Positions 35,264-44,423 of a DNA stretch of 64,000 nucleotides are shown here, piece by piece. A program made the position numbers and the translations under genes. The stretch covers positions 80,957 through 144,956 of the forward strand of contig CAJYAD010000009.1 of NCBI GenBank assembly GCA_913064775.1. The letters run 5' to 3'. Source of the stretch: an uncultured Albidovulum sp. (lineage in GTDB: Bacteria > Pseudomonadota > Alphaproteobacteria > Rhodobacterales > Rhodobacteraceae). Numbering within the stretch: position 1 is the first letter of the stretch; every line of letters starts with the position of its first letter. The notes beneath the pieces are model-generated. The model was not told the origin of the DNA. It saw nothing but the letters and a program-made list of their open reading frames with translations, and searched no databases.

Positions 35264-36157
35264 CTATTGCGCGGCCCTTTGCAGGCCGACCACGTGCTGC
35301 AGATAGGTCGCCAATTCGTCGTGCAATTCCTCGCGTGCCAGCCCGAAGGCCACCGTCGCCTGCAGGAACCCGGCCTTCGAGCCGCAATCGTAACGCTCGC
35401 CCTGGAAGCGGTAGCCGTAGACATTGTCCGACTTGGCGATTTCCTCGGCGATGGCGTCGGTCAGCTGGATCTCTCCGCCCGAGCCGGTCTTCTTGCGGTT
35501 GAGGTTGCGCAGCACATTGGGCGTCAGGATATAGCGCCCGATCACCGCCAGGTTCGACGGCGCCTCACCCGGAGCGGGCTTTTCGACCATCGCCTTGACG
35601 CGGACCCGGTCGCCCAGATCCTCGGCCACGTCGAGCACCCCGTAGGACGAGGCCTTCTCGGTCGGCACTTCCATCGCGGCGACCATGTTGCCGCCGGTCT
35701 CGGCATGGGCCTCGACCATCTGCTGCAGGCAGGGCTTGTCGGCGGCGATCACGTCGTCGGGCAGGATCACGGCAAACGGCTCATTGCCGATCAGGCGGGA
35801 CGCGCACCAGACCGCGTGACCCAGGCCCAGCGCCTTGTGCTGGCGCACATAGGCGATCGCGCCGCTGTCCATGTTGGTGTTCTTCAACACTTCCAGCAGC
35901 TCGGTCTTGCCCTTGCGCTTCAGCTCCTGCTCCAGCTGCGGGGCGTGGTCGAAGTAATCCTCGAGCGCGCCCTTGCCGCGCGAGGTGACGAAGATGAATT
36001 CCTTGATGCCGGCGGCACGGGCCTCGTCGATCGCGTATTGGATCAGCGGGCGGTCGACCAGCGTCATGATTTCCTTGGGGATCGATTTGGTCGCCGGCAG
36101 GAATCGCGTTCCCAGCCCCGCAACAGGAAAGACGGCTTTCGTCACCTTGTTCTTCAT
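35264..36157 (-). CDS. galU: UTP-glucose-1-phosphate uridylyltransferase
   Basis: GalU makes UDP-glucose, the donor for glucans and the precursor of UDP-glucuronate and UDP-galactose. The 297-residue protein has the nucleotidyltransferase motif FPVAGLGTRFLPATK at about 10-24, VTSRGKGALEDYFD, and ILPDD for the metal. The start at 36157 is preceded by GGGGAAGAG; the upstream in-frame ATG at 36181 lacks support. It feeds the adjacent glycosyltransferases, which follow it directly on the same strand. Confidence 0.96.
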   Translation of the reverse strand: MKNKVTKAVFPVAGLGTRFLPATKSIPKEIMTLVDRPLIQYAIDEARAAGIKEFIFVTSRGKGALEDYFDHAPQLEQELKRKGKTELLEVLKNTNMDSGAIAYVRQHKALGLGHAVWCASRLIGNEPFAVILPDDVIAADKPCLQQMVEAHAETGGNMVAAMEVPTEKASSYGVLDVAEDLGDRVRVKAMVEKPAPGEAPSNLAVIGRYILTPNVLRNLNRKKTGSGGEIQLTDAIAEEIAKSDNVYGYRFQGERYDCGSKAGFLQATVAFGLAREELHDELATYLQHVVGLQRAAQ

Positions 36158-36469
36158 GCTTGCTCTTCCCCTCGGTCGCACCGTGGCGGCGACAATGTTC
36201 CAATACAGCCCGATCCCGCGGCCCGGACCGCATCACAGGGATCACAAAAATAGTGCGTCTTCATGCCAAAAGTATGACCTTGTCTAGCAAGGGCACCCAG
36301 GGTTGAGAACCCCCGCCCCCCCTAATCGGTTCCCGACGGCCAAAATTGACCGATGCGCCCGATTTCGCGGCGCGGGCGGGTGCAAAATCGGGCGAGGGCG
36401 GGATGGGGCCAGGACGGGGCCGGGGCGGGCGCCAAGTGCTCCGCTGCCCGTCGCGGGCGCCCGATGTGG
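36158..36469. other. 312-base intergenic region upstream of galU
   Basis: An A+T-richer part (36241-36300) should hold the galU promoter, but I see no clear -35/-10 pair. The rest (36301-36469) is a G+C-rich stretch after the kdsB stop without a recognisable gene, repeat or strong terminator. Confidence 0.4.
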
Positions 36470-37270
36470 TCAGGGCGCCCCCATCGCGGCCAGCATTGCC
36501 TCAATCCGGGGCACGTCCTCGGGGTTGTTCAATTCCCAGAACTGGCGGCCGCGCGCCTGAACCTCGACGCACAGCACCGGGCGCTCGCGCTCCAGAAACC
36601 GCAGCTGTTCCAGACCTTCCAGCATTTCCAGCGGCCCCGGCTGCCAGCCGGGATAGGCCGCCAGCGCCGCCGGACGATAGGCATAGACGCCGACATGATG
36701 GAACACCGGGGTCTCGTCGCCATCGGCATAGGTGGTGCCGGTGAAGGGGATCACCTCTTTCGAGAAGTAAAGCGCCTTGCGCCCGGCGCCGAAGACCGCC
36801 GTGGTGCCGCCGACGCGCCCCGCGCGCCGGTCCTCGAGAAAGCCGTTCAGCGCCCGGCCATCGCAGCGCAGCACCGGCGTCGCGACCTCGGACGAGGGAT
36901 CTTCCGCCAGCCCCGTGACCAGATCCTCGACGAACCAGGCCGGCGTCAGCGGCGCGTCGCCCTGCAGGTTGACGATGATGTCATAGCCGCCGCCCAGGGC
37001 CTCATGCGCCTCGGCGCAGCGCTCGGTGCCGTTGCGGCAGGCGGGCGAGGTCATCACCACCTCGGCACCGAAGCCCTCGGCCACCTTGCGAATGCGGTCA
37101 TCATCGGTCGCCACGACCACGCGGTCGGCGCCCCGCACCTCCATCGCCGCGCGCCAGGAGCGCTCAATCAGCGTCCGCGCCTGCCCGGTCGCGCCGGTCA
37201 GCGCCACCAGCGGCTTGCCGGGGTAGCGGGTCGAGGCATAGCGGGCGGGAATGACGATCAGGGTCTTCAT
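36470..37270 (-). CDS. kdsB: 3-deoxy-manno-octulosonate cytidylyltransferase (CMP-Kdo synthetase)
   Basis: KdsB activates Kdo with CTP for LPS core or for capsules with a Kdo linker. The 266-residue protein has the opening IPARYASTRYPGKPLV, TDDDRI, and NLQGDAPLTP. The canonical QGDEP reads QGDAP here; the metal-ligand Asp is kept. Because of that substitution it might be a capsule-specific paralogue (KpsU-like), which would fit the nearby transporter gene; this is inference. It lies four bases downstream of cysQ in the same direction. Confidence 0.88.
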   Translation of the reverse strand: MKTLIVIPARYASTRYPGKPLVALTGATGQARTLIERSWRAAMEVRGADRVVVATDDDRIRKVAEGFGAEVVMTSPACRNGTERCAEAHEALGGGYDIIVNLQGDAPLTPAWFVEDLVTGLAEDPSSEVATPVLRCDGRALNGFLEDRRAGRVGGTTAVFGAGRKALYFSKEVIPFTGTTYADGDETPVFHHVGVYAYRPAALAAYPGWQPGPLEMLEGLEQLRFLERERPVLCVEVQARGRQFWELNNPEDVPRIEAMLAAMGAP

Positions 37271-37274
37271 CGGC

Positions 37275-38084
37275 CTACTCCGCCGGCTTCAGATCGACGC
37301 CCGGTGCATGGGCGATGAAGAACGGGTTCTCGAACCCGGGCTTGCCATAGGTGAAGGGGGCGTGGTCGTCGAAACGTACCATCGCGCCGCCCGCGCCGCG
37401 CAGCACCGCATCGCCCGCCGCGGTGTCCCATTCCATCGTCCGCCCGAGGCGGGGGTAAAGATCGGCCTCGCCCGTCGCCACCAGACAGAATTTCAGCGAA
37501 GAACCCGCGCTTTTCAGATCGCGCACCTGATAGCGCGCGATATAGGCATCGGTGGCCGGGTCGCGGTGCGATGTCGAGGCCACGACCATCAGTGCGGCAT
37601 TGTCCGGCACCGCCACCTGCAGCGGCGTCAGCGGGCCCGGAAGATCGGGATCGAAATCGCCGGTCTCCTCGACCGAGGCGCCATCGGCCCCGGTGTAGAA
37701 CAGCCGCCCCCGCGCCGGGGCATAGACCACGCCGCGCAGGGGAACGCCGTCCTCGACATAGGCGATGTTCACGGTGAAATCGCCGCGCCGCTTGACGAAT
37801 TCCTTGGTGCCGTCCAGCGGATCGACGATCAGGAAGGTCGACAGGCTCTGGCCATGGGTGGCGGCCTGTTCCTCGGTCACCAGGGGGATATCGGGGAACT
37901 CGGCGCGCAACCCGGCCGAGATCAGCGCATCGGCGGCAAGGTCGGCCTCGGTCACCGGGCTGGCGTCGGATTTGGTGCGCACCTCGAAATCCTCGGCGCC
38001 GTAAATCTCCATGATCCGGTCGCCGGCCTCCAGCGCGAGGCGGCGGGAGACGGTGATCAGCTTTTCGAGATCGGGCCTGGGCAT
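37275..38084 (-). CDS. cysQ: 3'(2'),5'-bisphosphate nucleotidase
   Basis: CysQ hydrolyses 3'-phosphoadenosine-5'-phosphate (PAP), the product of PAPS-using sulfotransferases and of PAPS reductase. The 269-residue inositol-monophosphatase-fold protein has the metal motif VDPLDGTKEF at 87-96, an acidic TEEQA at 70-74, and WDTAAGDAV near 215. The start at 38084 has AGGAG upstream. It forms a pair with kdsB. Two sulfotransferase-like genes in the window would produce the PAP it removes. Confidence 0.93.
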   Translation of the reverse strand: MPRPDLEKLITVSRRLALEAGDRIMEIYGAEDFEVRTKSDASPVTEADLAADALISAGLRAEFPDIPLVTEEQAATHGQSLSTFLIVDPLDGTKEFVKRRGDFTVNIAYVEDGVPLRGVVYAPARGRLFYTGADGASVEETGDFDPDLPGPLTPLQVAVPDNAALMVVASTSHRDPATDAYIARYQVRDLKSAGSSLKFCLVATGEADLYPRLGRTMEWDTAAGDAVLRGAGGAMVRFDDHAPFTYGKPGFENPFFIAHAPGVDLKPAE

Positions 38085-38230
38085 TGTTTCTCCTGTGCGC
38101 CGGTTGGGTTTCCCGTCCGGCAGTTGATAAAGCAGGGCCGTCCCCTTATCATCCGCTGGCAAGGGTTCGGCAAGCTTTGCCGGCGATAAGGGGCCGTGAG
38201 TTCCCCGGGCGCAGCAGGAATGCGACAGGC

Positions 38231-39052
38231 ATGTTCAGGCAGGATCTTCCGCCATCGAACCTAAGGCTGGCCCTTGGCCAGCTGGAGCTGATCTATCACG
38301 TCGCGGTGCGCGATGTGCGCAAGACCCATCGCAACGCGATCGTCGGCCTGCTGCTGAACATGTTCCAGACGATCCTGATGATCGCCGTCTTCTACGTCCT
38401 CATCGTGGTGCTGAAGCTGCGTTCCAGCGCGATCCGGGGGGATTTCATCCTCTACATCATGTCAGGCGTGTTCATGTACATGACCCACACCAAGACCATG
38501 AAGGCGGTGGTGGGGGCGGATGGGCCGACCTCGCAGATGATGAAACACGCGCCGATGAACAGCATCGTCGCGGTCGGGGCGGCGGCGCTGAGCGCGCTTT
38601 ACATCCAGGTTCTGTCGATGGCCTTCGTGCTGACGCTCTACTATTGCGCGATGACGCCCTTCACCGTCTATGAGCCGGCGCAATCCATGGGGATGCTGCT
38701 GCTGGCGTGGTTCTCGGGTCTGGCGATCGGGATGCTGTTTCGCGCCTTCATGCCGTGGCAGCCGGAACTGATCGGCCTGCTGGCGCTGGTCTACGGGCGG
38801 GCGAACATGATCGCCTCGGGCAAGATGTTCGTGGCCAACACCCTGACGCCGACGCTGCTGTCCTATTTCGACTGGAACCCGCTGTTTCACATCATCGACC
38901 AGGCGCGCGGCTTCATCTTCATCAACTACAACCCGCACAATTCCACGATCTCCTACCCGATCTATGTCTGTATCGCCTGCCTGATGGTCGGGCTGATGGG
39001 CGAATTCTACACCCGCCAGCGCGCCTCGATCAGCTGGGGCGCAAAATTGTAG
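38231..39052 (+). CDS. ABC-2 type polysaccharide export permease, without ATPase partner
   Basis: The 273-residue protein has about six membrane helices, a short cytoplasmic N-terminus with DVRKTHRNAIVGLLLN, and a last helix near 248-266, typical of capsule/O-antigen ABC-2 permeases (KpsM/Wzm). It differs clearly from the KpsM-like protein at 57169-57987. No ATPase gene is adjacent; the only candidate partner here is KpsT at 59367. It is divergent from cysQ-kdsB. Confidence 0.8.
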   Translation: MFRQDLPPSNLRLALGQLELIYHVAVRDVRKTHRNAIVGLLLNMFQTILMIAVFYVLIVVLKLRSSAIRGDFILYIMSGVFMYMTHTKTMKAVVGADGPTSQMMKHAPMNSIVAVGAAALSALYIQVLSMAFVLTLYYCAMTPFTVYEPAQSMGMLLLAWFSGLAIGMLFRAFMPWQPELIGLLALVYGRANMIASGKMFVANTLTPTLLSYFDWNPLFHIIDQARGFIFINYNPHNSTISYPIYVCIACLMVGLMGEFYTRQRASISWGAKL

Positions 39053-39056
39053 CCTT

Positions 39057-39124
39057 GGCGGGGCGCCGCCCCACTGCGAATTTGATCCGGGGCATGCCTC
39101 GGGATATCTCTTTCAGGATGAAAG
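39057..39124 (-). repeat. dispersed 3'-end hairpin element, copy 3 (diverged)
   Basis: Read on the minus strand: TTTCATCCTGAAAGAG, ATATCCCGAGGC, then about 30 bases later the GC hairpin (39057-39072). It follows the ABC permease stop and is the only copy not between convergent genes. Confidence 0.5.
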
Positions 39125-39136
39125 CAGGAGGGGTGG

Positions 39137-40063
39137 ATGACCATCATCTATACGCATGAGGATTGTCTGGGCCATGTCGAACCCACGGGCCATCCCGAAC
39201 AACACGCCCGGCTGAAGTCGGTCGCCGCGGCGCTGGAGGGGATCGCCGGGCTCGACCGCCGCGCCGCCCCTCTGGGAGCAGAAGCCGAGATCGCCCGCTG
39301 CCATCCCGAAAGCTACATAGCGCGGGTGCATGACGCGGTGCCCACCGCAGGTCTGGCGCAGCTTGACGCCGACACCTATCTGTCGCCCGGCTCCTGGAAT
39401 GCCGCGCTGCGCGGTGTGGGCGGGATCTGCGCGGCGGTGGATGCGGTGCTGGGCGGTGAGGACCGCAACGCCTTTGTCGCCTGCCGCCCGCCCGGCCACC
39501 ACGCCGAGCGCGAGAAATCGATGGGGTTCTGCCTGTTCGGCAATGCCGCGATCGCGGCCAAGCGGGCGCTGGATCATCACGGGCTGGCCCGCGTGGCAGT
39601 GGTGGATTTCGATGTCCACCACGGCAACGGCACCCAGGATCTGCTGTGGAACGAGGCCCGCACGCTGTTTTGTTCTTCGCATCAGATGCCGCTTTATCCC
39701 GGCTCTGGCGCGGCGGATGAACGCGGCGCCCATGACAACGTCCTGAACCTGCCGCTGGCGCCCGGCAGCGGCGGGGTCGAGATGCGCCGCGCCTATGAGC
39801 GGGTGATCCTGCCCGCCGTCGACGCTTTCCGCCCGGACCTGATCGTGATCTCGGCCGGCTTCGACGCCCATGCCGCCGACCCGCTGGCACAACTGGAATG
39901 GCAGGCCGAGGATTTCGGCTGGCTGACGGCGGAGCTGTGCACCCTGGCCGAGACCCATTGCGGCGGGCGGGTGGTCTCGACACTCGAGGGGGGATATGAT
40001 CTGCAGGCGCTGGGCGAAAGTGCCGCCCGGCATGTGCGCGAATTGATGGAGCGGTGCGGATGA
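39137..40063 (+). CDS. histone-deacetylase-family deacetylase (acetoin-utilisation-like)
   Basis: The 308-residue zinc deacetylase has the active-site RPPGHHAERE and zinc-ligand motif VDFDVHHGNGTQD, plus a late FDAHAADPLA. Bacterial members deacetylate acetyl-polyamines or proteins; the substrate here is unknown. GGAGGGG precedes ATG 39137. Its stop overlaps the xseB start (ATGA), so it heads a coupled HDAC-xseB-ispA-dxs operon, an order I recall from Rhodobacter genomes. Since the organism has the NspC spermidine route, acetylpolyamine is a candidate substrate. Confidence 0.88.
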   Translation: MTIIYTHEDCLGHVEPTGHPEQHARLKSVAAALEGIAGLDRRAAPLGAEAEIARCHPESYIARVHDAVPTAGLAQLDADTYLSPGSWNAALRGVGGICAAVDAVLGGEDRNAFVACRPPGHHAEREKSMGFCLFGNAAIAAKRALDHHGLARVAVVDFDVHHGNGTQDLLWNEARTLFCSSHQMPLYPGSGAADERGAHDNVLNLPLAPGSGGVEMRRAYERVILPAVDAFRPDLIVISAGFDAHAADPLAQLEWQAEDFGWLTAELCTLAETHCGGRVVSTLEGGYDLQALGESAARHVRELMERCG

Positions 40064-40305
40064 GCGAGACGGTCAAGCCGGTGGATCAGATGAGCTTCGA
40101 GGAGGCCATGGCCGAGTTGGAGCGGGTCGTGGGCCAGCTTGAACGCGGTGACGTTCCGCTGGAACAATCGATCAAGCTGTATGAGCGCGGCGCCGCGCTG
40201 AAGGGGCGCTGCGAGGAAAAGCTGAAAGAAGCCGAGGAGAAGGTGGAGCTGATCCGCGCGCAAGAGGGCCGCGCGGTGGGCACCACGCCTGCCGAAGGTC
40301 TCTGA
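40060..40305 (+). CDS. xseB: exodeoxyribonuclease VII small subunit
   Basis: This is an 81-residue all-helical subunit with the family signature SFEEAMAELERVVGQLERGD and LEQSIKLYERG, ending in a charged helix. Several XseB copies bind one XseA to form ExoVII, which degrades single-stranded DNA. The ATG at 40060 overlaps the upstream stop as ATGA. ispA begins one base after its stop codon, a position often seen for xseB in proteobacteria. Confidence 0.94.
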   Translation: MSETVKPVDQMSFEEAMAELERVVGQLERGDVPLEQSIKLYERGAALKGRCEEKLKEAEEKVELIRAQEGRAVGTTPAEGL

Positions 40306-40306
40306 C

Positions 40307-41173
40307 ATGTTCCCCACGGCGCTGGCCGAGGCCGCGGCCCGCATTCAGGCCTGTCTGGATGCCGAACTGGCCGGACGCGCCGATCAACCGGTCCTTCACG
40401 CGATGCGCTACGCCGTTCAGGGCGGCAAGCGGCTGCGCGGTTTTCTGGTGCTGGAAAGCGCCCGGCTGCACGGGATTGCGCCCGAGGTTGCGGTGACTGC
40501 GGCGGCGGCGATCGAGGCGATGCATGCCTACAGCCTGGTCCATGACGACCTGCCCTGCATGGATGACGACGACCTGCGCCGCGGCCAGCCCACATTGCAT
40601 GTGAAATGGGACGAGGCCACCGCCGTGCTGGCCGGCGACGCGCTGCAGACGCTGGCGTTTGAATTGCTGGCCCGCGACACGCTGGGCCCGGCCGAGCGGC
40701 TGGTGGCGCTGCTGGGATCCATGGCGCGGGCGGCGGGGGCCGAAGGCATGGTGCTGGGCCAGGCGCTCGACATCGCCGCCGAAACCGCCGCGGCGCCGCT
40801 GACGCTGGGCCAGATCACCGAATTGCAGGCCGGCAAGACCGGCGCCCTGATCCGCTGGTCGGCCGAGGCCGGTGCGCGGCTGGCCGGGGCGGATCCCTCG
40901 GCGCTTGGCCACTATGCCACCGCGTTGGGCCTTGCCTTCCAGATCGCCGACGACATCTTGGATGTCGAGGGCGATGCGCAAAAGGCCGGCAAGCGGCTGC
41001 AGAAAGACGCGCGGGCGGGCAAGGCCACCTTCGTCTCGCTTCTGGGGCTGGAGGGCGCGCGGGCCCGGGCCCGCGCGCTGGTGGAAGAGGCCGAGGCGGC
41101 GCTTTCCCCCTATGGCGACCGGGCGGAAAGCTTGCGGCAGGCCGCCCGCTTCGTTATTGCCCGCGACAGCTAA
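40307..41173 (+). CDS. ispA: farnesyl/geranylgeranyl diphosphate synthase
   Basis: The 288-residue trans-prenyltransferase has GGKRLRG at about 44-50, the first Asp-rich motif in HDDLPCMDDDDLRRG (about 80-94), and the second in FQIADDILDVEG. It chains IPP onto DMAPP to give farnesyl diphosphate, feeding ubiquinone, undecaprenyl carriers and carotenoids. It lies between xseB and dxs, and the four genes run in one direction with gaps of 0-21 bases. Confidence 0.93.
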   Translation: MFPTALAEAAARIQACLDAELAGRADQPVLHAMRYAVQGGKRLRGFLVLESARLHGIAPEVAVTAAAAIEAMHAYSLVHDDLPCMDDDDLRRGQPTLHVKWDEATAVLAGDALQTLAFELLARDTLGPAERLVALLGSMARAAGAEGMVLGQALDIAAETAAAPLTLGQITELQAGKTGALIRWSAEAGARLAGADPSALGHYATALGLAFQIADDILDVEGDAQKAGKRLQKDARAGKATFVSLLGLEGARARARALVEEAEAALSPYGDRAESLRQAARFVIARDS

Positions 41174-41194
41174 GCGCCCCCGGGAGGGCCCCGA

Positions 41195-43114
41195 ATGAGT
41201 GACAGACCCCAGACCCCGATGCTTGACCGCGTGTCGCTGCCCGCCGATCTCAAGGCCCTGTCGGACCGAGAGCTGCGCCAGGTCGCGGACGAGCTGCGCA
41301 CCGAGACGATCAGCGCGGTGTCCGAAACCGGCGGCCATCTGGGCGCGGGGCTTGGGGTGATCGAGCTGACGGTGGCGCTGCACGCAGTCTTCGAGACCCC
41401 GCGCGACAAGCTGATCTGGGATGTCAGCCACCAATCCTATCCGCACAAGATCCTGACCGGCCGGCGCGACCGGATCCGCACCCTGCGTCAGGAAAACGGG
41501 CTGAGCGGCTTCACCAAGCGCTCGGAAAGCGCCTATGACCCGTTCGGCGCGGCGCACAGCTCGACCTCGATCAGCGCGGCGCTGGGCTTCGCGGTGGCCC
41601 GCGATCTGGGCGCCGACGGGGTGGGCGACACGATCGCGGTGATCGGCGACGGCGCGATGAGCGCCGGCATGGCCTATGAGGCGATGAACAACGCGGGCCA
41701 CCTGAAGACCCGCCTCTTCGTCGTACTCAATGACAATGAGATGTCGATCGCCCCGCCAGTGGGGGCGATGTCCTCCTACCTCTCACGCCTCTACGCCGGC
41801 GCGCCGTTCCAGGAGTTGAAGGCCGCCGCCCGCGGCGCCGTCAGCCTGCTGCCCGAACCGTTCCAGATGGGCGCGAAGCGGGCCAAGGACGTACTCAAGG
41901 GCCTCGCCGTGGGCGGATCGCTATTCGAGGAGCTGGGCTTCAGCTATGTCGGCCCGATCGACGGGCACGACTTGGAGCAACTGCTGCCGGTGCTGCGCAC
42001 CGTGCGGGCGCGGGCGACGGGGCCGACGCTGATCCATGTGATCACCAAGAAGGGCAAGGGCTTTGCCCCGGCCGAGGCCGCCGCCGACAAAGGCCATGCC
42101 ACGGCCAAGTTCGACATGGTGACGGGCGTGCAGAAGAAGGCGCCCTCGAACGCGCCCTCTTACACCAAGGTCTTCGCCAAGTCGCTGACCCGGCTGGCCG
42201 AGACCGACGACAAGGTGGTGGCGGTGACCGCGGCGATGCCCGACGGCACCGGGCTGAACCTTTTCGCCGAACGCTTCCCGCGGCGCTGCTTCGACGTGGG
42301 CATCGCCGAACAGCATGCGGTGACCTTCTCGGCCGGCCTTGCGGCGGCGGGGATGAAACCCTTCTGCGCGCTCTATTCCACCTTCCTGCAGCGCGGCTAT
42401 GACCAGATCGTCCACGACGTCGCGATCCAGCGGCTGCCGGTGCGATTCGCCATCGACCGCGCCGGGCTGGTGGGGGCGGACGGCGCCACCCATGCGGGCG
42501 CTTTTGATACCGCCTTCCTGTCCAACCTGCCCGGCATGGTGGTGATGGCCGCCGCCGACGAGGCCGAGCTGGTGCATATGGTCGCCACCGCCCACGCGCT
42601 CGACGATCGCCCCTCGGCCTTCCGTTACCCGCGCGGCGAGGGCGTCGGTGTCGAGATGCCCGAACGCGGCCAGCCGCTGGAGATCGGCCGCGGCCGGATG
42701 ATCCGCGAAGGCAAGCGCGTGGCGATCCTCAGCTTCGGCACCCGCCTGGCCGAAGTCGAGCGCGCCGCCGAAGCGCTTGCGCTGCGCGGCATCACCCCCA
42801 CGATCGCCGACGCGCGCTTCGCCAAGCCACTGGACCGCGACCTGATCCTGCGGCTGGCGGGAGAACACGAGGCACTGATTACCATCGAAGAGGGCGCGGT
42901 GGGCGGCTTCGGCAGTCAAGTCGCGCAGCTTCTGGCCAATGAGGGCATCTTCGACCGCGGGCTGAAATTCCGCATGATGGTGCTGCCCGACATCTTCATC
43001 GATCAGGCGAACCCGGCGGCGATGTATGCCGTCGCAGGCCTCAACGCGCCGCAGATCGAGGCCAAGGTGCTCGAGGCGCTCGGCGTCACCGACATCGCCA
43101 GCCGCCGCGCCTGA
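41195..43114 (+). CDS. dxs: 1-deoxy-D-xylulose-5-phosphate synthase
   Basis: Dxs condenses pyruvate and glyceraldehyde-3-phosphate in the first step of the MEP isoprenoid pathway. The 639-residue thiamine-diphosphate enzyme has [11 protein letters not shown], the ThDP motif [18 protein letters not shown], and a transketolase-type second half with [16 protein letters not shown]. The length is normal. It is the last gene of the HDAC-xseB-ispA-dxs operon. A hairpin element follows. Confidence 0.97.
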   Translation: MSDRPQTPMLDRVSLPADLKALSDRELRQVADELRTETISAVSETGGHLGAGLGVIELTVALHAVFETPRDKLIWDVSHQSYPHKILTGRRDRIRTLRQENGLSGFTKRSESAYDPFGAAHSSTSISAALGFAVARDLGADGVGDTIAVIGDGAMSAGMAYEAMNNAGHLKTRLFVVLNDNEMSIAPPVGAMSSYLSRLYAGAPFQELKAAARGAVSLLPEPFQMGAKRAKDVLKGLAVGGSLFEELGFSYVGPIDGHDLEQLLPVLRTVRARATGPTLIHVITKKGKGFAPAEAAADKGHATAKFDMVTGVQKKAPSNAPSYTKVFAKSLTRLAETDDKVVAVTAAMPDGTGLNLFAERFPRRCFDVGIAEQHAVTFSAGLAAAGMKPFCALYSTFLQRGYDQIVHDVAIQRLPVRFAIDRAGLVGADGATHAGAFDTAFLSNLPGMVVMAAADEAELVHMVATAHALDDRPSAFRYPRGEGVGVEMPERGQPLEIGRGRMIREGKRVAILSFGTRLAEVERAAEALALRGITPTIADARFAKPLDRDLILRLAGEHEALITIEEGAVGGFGSQVAQLLANEGIFDRGLKFRMMVLPDIFIDQANPAAMYAVAGLNAPQIEAKVLEALGVTDIASRRA

Positions 43115-43180
43115 GGCGAACCGGGGTGCCCGGGGGGGTCACACCCCGTCACCATCGTCGCTCGGACCGATGGCGCTCTT

Positions 43181-43231
43181 TGCTTTCACTTTGGCTCAAA
43201 TATCCTGGGGGTGCAGGGGGCAACGCCCCCA
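43181..43231 (+). repeat. dispersed 3'-end hairpin element, copy 4
   Basis: TGCTTTCACTTTGGCTC, core AAATATCCTGGGGGTG, hairpin GGGGGCAACGCCCCC (43216-43230). It sits between the convergent dxs and N-formylglutamate amidohydrolase genes. Confidence 0.65.
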
Positions 43232-43242
43232 CCTGCGGCCGA

Positions 43243-44112
43243 TCATTCCGCCGCCAGCGGCAATTCTTCCTGCCCCAGCGCGCCGATAATCGATTCCATC
43301 GCCCGGGTCAGCGCCGCCTGAACCTCGGCAAATTGCGGCGTCGGGCGGATCGTCTGTTCGTCCATGTAGAGCGCGCGGTCGATCTCGACCTGCACCACAT
43401 GCTGACCGCGCGCGGGCCGGCCATAGGCCTGGGTGATATAGGCCCCCGCGAAGGGCGCGTTGCGGGCGACGCGGAAACCCTGCGCGGCAAAGGCCGTTTC
43501 GACCGCCTCCATCACCGCACCGCCCGCCGACACTCCGAATCGGTCGCCCAAAACCACCTCGGGATGCGGGTGCCCGGCGCGGCCGTGGTGCTGGATCGCC
43601 TCATGCGGCATCGAATGGCAGTCGATCAGCAGGCTTTGCCCGAACTGCGCCAGCCCCTCGTCGATCAGGGCGCGCAGGCGGGCATGGTAGGGATCCCAGT
43701 AAATGCGCAGCCGGACGCGGGCCTCTTCCGCGCTGATCTTGCCGCGGTAAATCGCCCGCCCGTTCGAGACGACACGGGGAATCACCCCCAGCCCGGAGCT
43801 GACGCGCGGGTTGTGCCCGGCGGCGCGGATGCCCGCGATCACCCCGGGGTCAAGCTCATCCACGGCGCGATTCAGATCAACGAAGGCACGCGGCGCCCGG
43901 GCGCAGATCAGCGGCGCGCCAAGGTTTGGCGCCTGGGAAAACAGCCGGTCTACGAAAGCATCCTCGGACGAGCGGATGGAATGCGGATCCAGCACCGAGG
44001 CGGCCAAAAACGCCGCGCCGTAGTCGCGCCCCGAATGCGGGGACGAGAAAACCACACCCGACGCGCGCCGGGCGGGAAGATATAGGTCGTAAGCGGCACT
44101 GGCGCGTGTCAT
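43243..44112 (-). CDS. N-formylglutamate amidohydrolase family protein
   Basis: The 289-residue protein has the family motifs VVFSSPHSGRDY, DLNRAVDELDPG and LLIDCHSMP, in which His and Asp/Glu residues bind zinc. Family members hydrolyse N-formyl-L-glutamate, the last step of one histidine-degradation route (HutG). No hut genes are adjacent, so the substrate is not certain. The start at 44112 has AAGAGGAAA upstream; longer open frame to 44247 crosses the tRNA promoter and is rejected. Confidence 0.85.
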   Translation of the reverse strand: MTRASAAYDLYLPARRASGVVFSSPHSGRDYGAAFLAASVLDPHSIRSSEDAFVDRLFSQAPNLGAPLICARAPRAFVDLNRAVDELDPGVIAGIRAAGHNPRVSSGLGVIPRVVSNGRAIYRGKISAEEARVRLRIYWDPYHARLRALIDEGLAQFGQSLLIDCHSMPHEAIQHHGRAGHPHPEVVLGDRFGVSAGGAVMEAVETAFAAQGFRVARNAPFAGAYITQAYGRPARGQHVVQVEIDRALYMDEQTIRPTPQFAEVQAALTRAMESIIGALGQEELPLAAE

Positions 44113-44166
44113 GTGTTTCCTCTTGGCGGCCAATATAGTCTGCTTTCGCGAACTTGCCAAAACCCC

Positions 44167-44195
44167 TTGAACCGGCGAACGACTCCTTTTATAGA
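44167..44195 (+). promoter_or_regulatory. sigma70 promoter of tRNA-Val
   Basis: TTGAAC (44167-44172) and TATAGA (44190-44195) are 17 bases apart, 73 bases upstream of the mature tRNA. Confidence 0.65.
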
Positions 44196-44268
44196 CCCAC
44201 CGACCGACGCGGATTGCCCCGCGTCCTTTTCTTTCGAGATCAGGCAAAAGGGCGGATGCACGGGGTGT

Positions 44269-44343
44269 GGGCGGTTAGCTCAGCGGTAGAGCACTACGTT
44301 GACATCGTAGTGGCCACTGGTTCGATCCCAGTACCGCCCACCA
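44269..44343 (+). tRNA. tRNA-Val (anticodon GAC)
   Basis: The 75-base cloverleaf has acceptor GGGCGGT/ACCGCCC, D-arm AGCTCAGCGGTAGAGC, anticodon loop TTGACAT between CTACG and CGTAG, T-arm core GTTCGATCC and an encoded CCA. Confidence 0.97.
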
Positions 44344-44423
44344 TCTACACATCGCCCCGGGGCGTCATCCCGGGGCACTCGTTTTTTCAAGGCGCACGCG
44401 CGCCGCGAACAGGAGATCGACCG

